A DNA stretch of 64,000 nucleotides from an uncultured Roseobacter sp. (GTDB lineage: Bacteria; Pseudomonadota; Alphaproteobacteria; Rhodobacterales; Rhodobacteraceae), in NCBI RefSeq assembly GCF_947491795.1, contig NZ_CANLKW010000003.1, positions 186,001-250,000 on the forward strand, read 5' to 3'. Under the pieces are notes generated by a model. That model did not search any database. It was not told the origin of the DNA and worked only from the letters and a program-made list of their open reading frames with translations. Positions 59,958-64,000 of this stretch are shown in pieces (position 1 is the stretch's first letter; each line of letters starts with the position of its first letter). A program made the translations under genes and the position numbers.

Positions 59958-62498
59958 TCAGGCGCGCTTCAGATGAGTAGCATTCGCCCGGTATTCCGAC
60001 AGGAAAGTCGCAGTTTTTGCAGCATTCATCGGATAGGCCAGTGCATAGCCTTGCAGATACCCACATCCAAGGGTTTGCAAAATTGAAACGTGATCTGGCG
60101 TTTCAACCCCCTCTGCGACGACTTCGATGTCGAGCATCCTGCCGATCTGGATGATTGTTTCAACCAGCGCGCGCTGCCGTTCCGACCTGACAACCGGCTG
60201 GATGAGCAATCGGTCAATTTTCAGTTTCTTCGGAGCAATCTCTAGCAGGCTGACAATAGAAGCGTGCCCACTGCCAAAATCGTCAATTTCAACGTCGATA
60301 CCCATCTCATCAATCAGTCTGAGGTTGTTTTCGATCACGTCGTTTTTGGAATCGAGAAAAGCCGATTCAAGAAGCTCGAAAGAAACCCGGCCGCGGGGAA
60401 TATTCAAACTCTTGATTCTGTTTCCGAGCGACGGATCGTTGAGCCTGTGGGCAGATACATTGACAGAAATCCGCGGTACCCCGACCCCCTTCTCTTCCCA
60501 GGAAGTCATATCGCTCAGCGCTTTTTGCAAAACCAATTCATCAAACTGGGCAACGAGACCCATATCTTCTGCCATGCCAAGGAATTCATCCGGCATCAGC
60601 AAACCAAACTCTGAACTTTCCCACCGCACCAGCGCTTCAAGGCCGGAAACCTCCAGCGTCCGGGCGTCAAACTGCGGCTGGTAATGGCAGGTGATCTCGC
60701 CCTGATCGAACCCCGCCAGCAAGGCATCAAATGAATTCTTTCGGCGTTTCGCCTCTTCACGCATGGCCCGGTCGAAAAACCTGCAACGGCCACGGCCGGC
60801 TTTCTTGGCCTGGTAAAGTGCGATATCGGCATCAATGAACAAAGAGTTCCCCAGAGAGCTGCGGCTCCTCGACACCGCAATGCCGATACTCGTTCCGATG
60901 TTACATTGCTGGGATTCGTAGAAATACGGGCGTGCCATTTCCGATATTATGCGTTTTGCGATCTCTCTCAGCACATCATCGGTCGGCGCGTCCGGAACCA
61001 GTGCCACGAATTCATCGCCACCAACTCTGGCGACAAGAGCATTGTCCGGCAGGTTATCCTGCAACAAAGCAGCTGCATGTTTCAGGGTCGCGTCACCCGC
61101 GTCATGGCCCAGTGTGTCGTTGATCTGCTTAAAGTGGTCGATGTCAAAATGTAGAACAGCAATCCTGTCGCGATGTTTGCTTTCGCTGTTGATTAGTTCG
61201 GTGAAGACGTCATCAAGATACCGCCGGTTCGCCATTCCGGTCAGCGCATCATGCCGGCTGTCATGTTCAAGCTGGGCACGGGCGGCTTCCAGTTGCTGAG
61301 CGTGTTCATAATCAGACGTCACATCGAAGTTCACACCGAAATATCGGGCCCCGTGATCACTTGATTTGACATATTTACCGCGCGTTCGGATATACCGCAC
61401 TGAACCATCAGGTCGCAACATACGATAATCTGTTGCGATGTCGCGCTCTTCGGCAAGACACTGTTCCGAAAGCCGGGTGACGGCCTCGCGATCTTCCGGG
61501 TGTATTGTCTGTGACCACGCGTCTGCATCAACAATGTTTTTGCCTTTTGGCATATGGAAAATTTCCAGAAGCTGGTCGTCCCAGAAGGCATATTTTGCAC
61601 CGACATCGTATTCCCAACGCCCCATGCCGGCGGCTTCCATCGCGATTTCGAGGCAGCGCGCGATGTGCTGGCTTTCTGCCTCGCCCGCCTTGATGTCGGA
61701 CACATCCGTATCGGTGCCGATGATCCTCGCCGGCCTGCCTTCCTTGTCGCGACGCACAACCATACCGTTGCTGAAAATCCAGACCCAGTGACCCGCGGTG
61801 TGCTTTTGCCGGAATTTGTAGCTGATGGTTTCCGTCTCACCGGTCTCAAGACGCTCAAGTTCGTGGAGAATGTGGTCTCTGTCCTGTGGGTGTATCGTTT
61901 CCAGCCAGTCATCATTGTTCGTCGGCACCTCAGCGTCCTGCGTCATACCGCGCATGCGGCGCCATCCGGCGGAAACATAATGCTGGTCGTTTTCAAAATC
62001 GTGATCCCAGACGCCCTGGCTTGCACTGACGATTGCGGTGCGCCAGCGCCACTCGCTTTCCGCCAGACTGCCGGGTTCCGGCTCATCAATCCGGAGCACT
62101 GCAGGATGTTGCCGACCTGCATCCAAGCCTTCTGCAAAGGTCTGTGCCTGGTAGAAAAACAAATGCTCCTCGCTGTCCGGCACCCGAAACGCGCGGAGTC
62201 TGAAAGCAACCGGCGGCTGCGCCGGCGGGCCGTTCAGCTTTGCAACACAATCGCCGGAAACCCCGGACCATACCTCTGCCAGATCGGTTTCTGACGGGCA
62301 CCCGGTAGACGGACAGCATAAAGACCGCAGATCGGCGCCGGCAAGATTGGCTTTGGACGGGAGCCCGAGGATTTTTGCGGCCTCCTCGTTCGCTGCACGG
62401 ATTTTCAGGTCGGCGCCGGCCACAAATGCAGGAAAAGCCACGGCATTAAGTAATGCCGTACTCATTTCCGTTGTCTGATCCGGATAGTTATCGCCCAA
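59958..62498 (-). CDS. PAS-GGDEF-EAL cyclic-di-GMP turnover protein
   Basis: An 846-residue cytoplasmic protein with no membrane segment. There are three PAS-like regions (about 15-140, 155-285, 290-410, the last two with PAC-type ends such as YKFRQKHTAGHWVWIF). A GGDEF domain follows (about 415-575; active site VARVGGDEFVALV intact), then an EAL domain (about 590-835; GLEALVRW, IDDFGSGHAS and VVAEGVET present). Both cyclase and phosphodiesterase motifs look functional. The start used is TTG with GAGGG upstream; an ATG at 62465 is an alternative. It is convergent with the hlyD gene, separated by 210 bp with no other gene. Confidence 0.9.
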   Translation of the reverse strand: MGDNYPDQTTEMSTALLNAVAFPAFVAGADLKIRAANEEAAKILGLPSKANLAGADLRSLCCPSTGCPSETDLAEVWSGVSGDCVAKLNGPPAQPPVAFRLRAFRVPDSEEHLFFYQAQTFAEGLDAGRQHPAVLRIDEPEPGSLAESEWRWRTAIVSASQGVWDHDFENDQHYVSAGWRRMRGMTQDAEVPTNNDDWLETIHPQDRDHILHELERLETGETETISYKFRQKHTAGHWVWIFSNGMVVRRDKEGRPARIIGTDTDVSDIKAGEAESQHIARCLEIAMEAAGMGRWEYDVGAKYAFWDDQLLEIFHMPKGKNIVDADAWSQTIHPEDREAVTRLSEQCLAEERDIATDYRMLRPDGSVRYIRTRGKYVKSSDHGARYFGVNFDVTSDYEHAQQLEAARAQLEHDSRHDALTGMANRRYLDDVFTELINSESKHRDRIAVLHFDIDHFKQINDTLGHDAGDATLKHAAALLQDNLPDNALVARVGGDEFVALVPDAPTDDVLREIAKRIISEMARPYFYESQQCNIGTSIGIAVSRSRSSLGNSLFIDADIALYQAKKAGRGRCRFFDRAMREEAKRRKNSFDALLAGFDQGEITCHYQPQFDARTLEVSGLEALVRWESSEFGLLMPDEFLGMAEDMGLVAQFDELVLQKALSDMTSWEEKGVGVPRISVNVSAHRLNDPSLGNRIKSLNIPRGRVSFELLESAFLDSKNDVIENNLRLIDEMGIDVEIDDFGSGHASIVSLLEIAPKKLKIDRLLIQPVVRSERQRALVETIIQIGRMLDIEVVAEGVETPDHVSILQTLGCGYLQGYALAYPMNAAKTATFLSEYRANATHLKRA

Positions 62499-62580
62499 AA
62501 CAGCGCCCTCGTTTCTGACGGCCTTGGTACGATGCGGGCTTTAAGGACCAGTTATCATTTAAAAATCTAGGTTTAATCTG

Positions 62581-63603
62581 TCACAGATCAATTTGATCGC
62601 AGGTTGTCTGCCCTGCTTCAAACTGCAAGGGTAACACGGTGCTTTCCGGTGTTGGCACGCCATTGATACGCGCCAGCAGATGACGTGCGCCGGTGATCCC
62701 CATCAGCCGCCGCTGTGTCCGGATTGTTGTCAGTTTCATCGGCAGGACGGTCGCCAGATCAAGTCCGTTGAACCCTACGATCCCGATGTCTCCCGGCACC
62801 GAAAGACCGCGCGCCTGACAGCACATCAGACCACCGAAGGCCATGTGATCATTGAGATAACAGATGATATCCGGACAATCCGCATCCAAGAGTTTTGCAG
62901 TGCCGTCAAAGCCTGTCACAAAGGCATTTCCCAGCGATGGTCTGGATGCCGCTACATCGGCCCCGCCAGCCGGACCAAAAACACTGCGCAATCCTTCCAG
63001 TCGCGCATCTGCGCGCTTGTCATGTCCCAGCGGTGTGCTGACGAAGGCGGGCCGGCGGTACCCCAGAGACACAGCATGTTCCCCGATCATCTGACCGGCT
63101 CTGAAGTGATCAATGCCGACACAGATGTCGATCGGATCATCCGTATGGTCCCAGATTTCCAGCACGGGTATCGGTGAGGCCCGCAACAGTTCCCGGGTCT
63201 CCGGATGATGATCAATGCCTGTCAGTATGATCGCGGCGGGCTGCCATGAAAGCAGCCGTCGAACCCAGCTGAGCTCTGCATCCGGATCATATTCGGTGGT
63301 GTCAATCACACTGGAGTACCCGGCGCTGTCAAAAGTCTGACGCATGCCGTTCAGAATATCCGCAAAGACCTCTCCGGCGAAAGTTGGCAGGGAAATACCA
63401 ATGAGGTTCGAGTTAGAGACCACCAGTGAGCGTGCCGCACTGTTAGGCATGTATTTCATCTGACGCGCCACTTTGAGGATGTCCGCGCGCGTTTTTTCCG
63501 AGACGCCCTCAACGCCTCTGATAGCGCGGGAAACGCTCATGACACTGACCCCGGCCCGTCGGGCGACATCCTCAATCTTTGTCGGCGTGGCACGTCGCGG
63601 CAC
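62581..63603 (-). CDS. LacI-family transcriptional regulator
   Basis: A 340-residue LacI/GalR repressor. The HTH and hinge read TKIEDVARRAGVSVMSVSRAIRG and VARQMKYMPNSAARSLV. The periplasmic-binding-like effector domain contains NLIGISLPTFAGEVFADILNGM, AIILTGIDHHPETRELL and IGIVGFNGLDLATVLPMKLTTI. It is divergent from a sugar-type ABC ATPase gene at the window edge, with a perfect LacI-type palindrome between them, so a sugar or polyol uptake operon is the likely target. Confidence 0.92.
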   Translation of the reverse strand: MPRRATPTKIEDVARRAGVSVMSVSRAIRGVEGVSEKTRADILKVARQMKYMPNSAARSLVVSNSNLIGISLPTFAGEVFADILNGMRQTFDSAGYSSVIDTTEYDPDAELSWVRRLLSWQPAAIILTGIDHHPETRELLRASPIPVLEIWDHTDDPIDICVGIDHFRAGQMIGEHAVSLGYRRPAFVSTPLGHDKRADARLEGLRSVFGPAGGADVAASRPSLGNAFVTGFDGTAKLLDADCPDIICYLNDHMAFGGLMCCQARGLSVPGDIGIVGFNGLDLATVLPMKLTTIRTQRRLMGITGARHLLARINGVPTPESTVLPLQFEAGQTTCDQIDL

Positions 63604-63675
63604 TCTGGCTCTCCCGTCATCAGGTCCAGCGGATCTCTGAATTACTCAGCAGAATCAATCGGCTGAACAGCGATT

Positions 63676-63693
63676 TACGTTAACGTTAACGTA
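63676..63693. promoter_or_regulatory. Perfect 18-bp LacI-type operator
   Basis: TACGTTAACGTTAACGTA is its own reverse complement, with the central ACGT/AACGTT core typical of LacI/GalR operators. It lies 73 bp from the lacI start and 106 bp from the divergent ATPase gene. Confidence 0.8.
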
Positions 63694-63798
63694 GTTTTCG
63701 GTTTTTGTCCTTCCTGAATTCAGCGGGGGCATGCACTCTGTAAGGACCGGTCGGCTGCTTCATTGTGCTGTCCGGATGCGCATCGGGGGGAGAACGAC

Positions 63799-64000
63799 GT
63801 GCCGAGAATTGTGTTTGATCAGGTGGCTAAAAGCTATGGCTCTGTAGAGGTGCTGCCACCCTTTGATCTGGAGCTCGACGACGGCGAGTTCACCGTTCTT
63901 GTTGGCCCGTCGGGCTGCGGAAAATCTACAACCCTGCGCATGCTTGCTGGCCTTGAAACACTGTCGGGCGGCGAGATTTACTTTGATGAGCGACCGATCA
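63799..64000 (+). CDS. Sugar ABC transporter ATP-binding protein (UgpC/MalK type), N-terminal part
   Basis: The first 67 codons of an ABC import ATPase, cut by the window edge. The start is GTG preceded by GGGGGGAGA. It reads [19 protein letters not shown], then [23 protein letters not shown] (Walker A intact) and SGGEIYFDE, the usual opening of MalK/UgpC-type proteins. An ATPase gene coming first in the operon is somewhat unusual but occurs in polyol and sugar loci of this group. Control by the neighbouring LacI protein is likely. Confidence 0.85.
   Translation, partial: MPRIVFDQVAKSYGSVEVLPPFDLELDDGEFTVLVGPSGCGKSTTLRMLAGLETLSGGEIYFDERPI

Noticed and set aside
1..64000. Mobile elements, prophage, CRISPR or defence genes
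   Set aside because: I looked for transposase motifs, terminal repeats, direct-repeat arrays, integrases and tRNA-flanked junctions and saw none.

Overview
The window reads as a piece of an alphaproteobacterial chromosome, most likely a marine member of the Rhodobacteraceae (Roseobacter group). The base composition is GC-rich and genes are dense, with many 4-base ATGA/GTGA overlaps. The window holds a complete-looking aerobic (CobG-type) corrin ring operon, a probable L-cysteate sulfo-lyase beside a betaine-type ABC importer, an isoquinoline-oxidoreductase-type molybdoenzyme, a tandem glycine riboswitch and two cobalamin riboswitches. No rRNA, tRNA, CRISPR array, insertion sequence or phage gene was recognised.

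Layout. (1) 1-2.0 kb: the start of a YqiJ-like membrane protein (minus), a GntR-like operator, a tandem glycine riboswitch and a DadA-type amino acid dehydrogenase, closed by a 13-bp-stem terminator. (2) 2.0-16.1 kb: an exopolysaccharide locus of Wzx/Wzy type. It has three glycosyltransferases and a flippase (minus), a Wza-like export lipoprotein, a fused WecG-like/WcaJ-like transferase, a Wzz-like chain-length protein without kinase domain, and a Wzy-like polymerase. Embedded in it are a hybrid histidine kinase with Hpt, a cysteine-free YedY/SUOX-fold secreted protein and a LuxR-type response regulator. One inverted repeat (TAYCC-N4-GGRTA) recurs in four intergenic regions of this locus and is probably the regulator's binding site.

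(3) 16.1-26.2 kb: a catabolic and transport region. A DUF3604 hydrolase and an aldehyde dehydrogenase lie opposite a GntR/UTRA repressor across a perfect 20-bp palindrome. A TetR regulator lies opposite a PotD-type binding protein, two permeases, an ATPase and a metallo-beta-lactamase-fold hydrolase. (4) 26.2-28.9 kb: iorB and iorA. (5) 29.0-44.8 kb: cobalamin synthesis. It runs cobO (minus), cobalamin riboswitch, DUF1636-cobW-cobN-cobG-cobH-cobI-cobJ, cobK (antisense), cobL-cobE-cobM-cobB-cobA, a second cobalamin riboswitch, a CbiM-like gene, a terminator, and cobF. Every step from uroporphyrinogen III to hydrogenobyrinate diamide, plus one cobaltochelatase subunit and the adenosyltransferase, is encoded here. 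CobS/CobT and the nucleotide-loop genes are not.

(6) 44.8-51.3 kb: a minus-strand operon of cuyA-like sulfo-lyase, ProX, ProV, an enlarged ProW and an alpha/beta hydrolase, with a divergent LysR regulator. (7) 51.8-59.7 kb: an apparent type I secretion locus. A protein with duplicated PA14 domains and no visible RTX repeats lies opposite two ABC proteins with strongly degenerate nucleotide-binding domains, followed by an HlyD adaptor. (8) 60.0-62.5 kb: a PAS-GGDEF-EAL c-di-GMP protein. (9) 62.6-64.0 kb: a LacI repressor, a perfect 18-bp LacI-type operator, and the start of a sugar-ABC ATPase gene cut by the window edge.

Most unusual: the self-contained EPS regulatory circuit with a repeated operator; the secretion transporter in which almost every ATPase motif is altered in both subunits; and cobK, which lies antisense inside the cob operon with its start codon superimposed on that of cobL.
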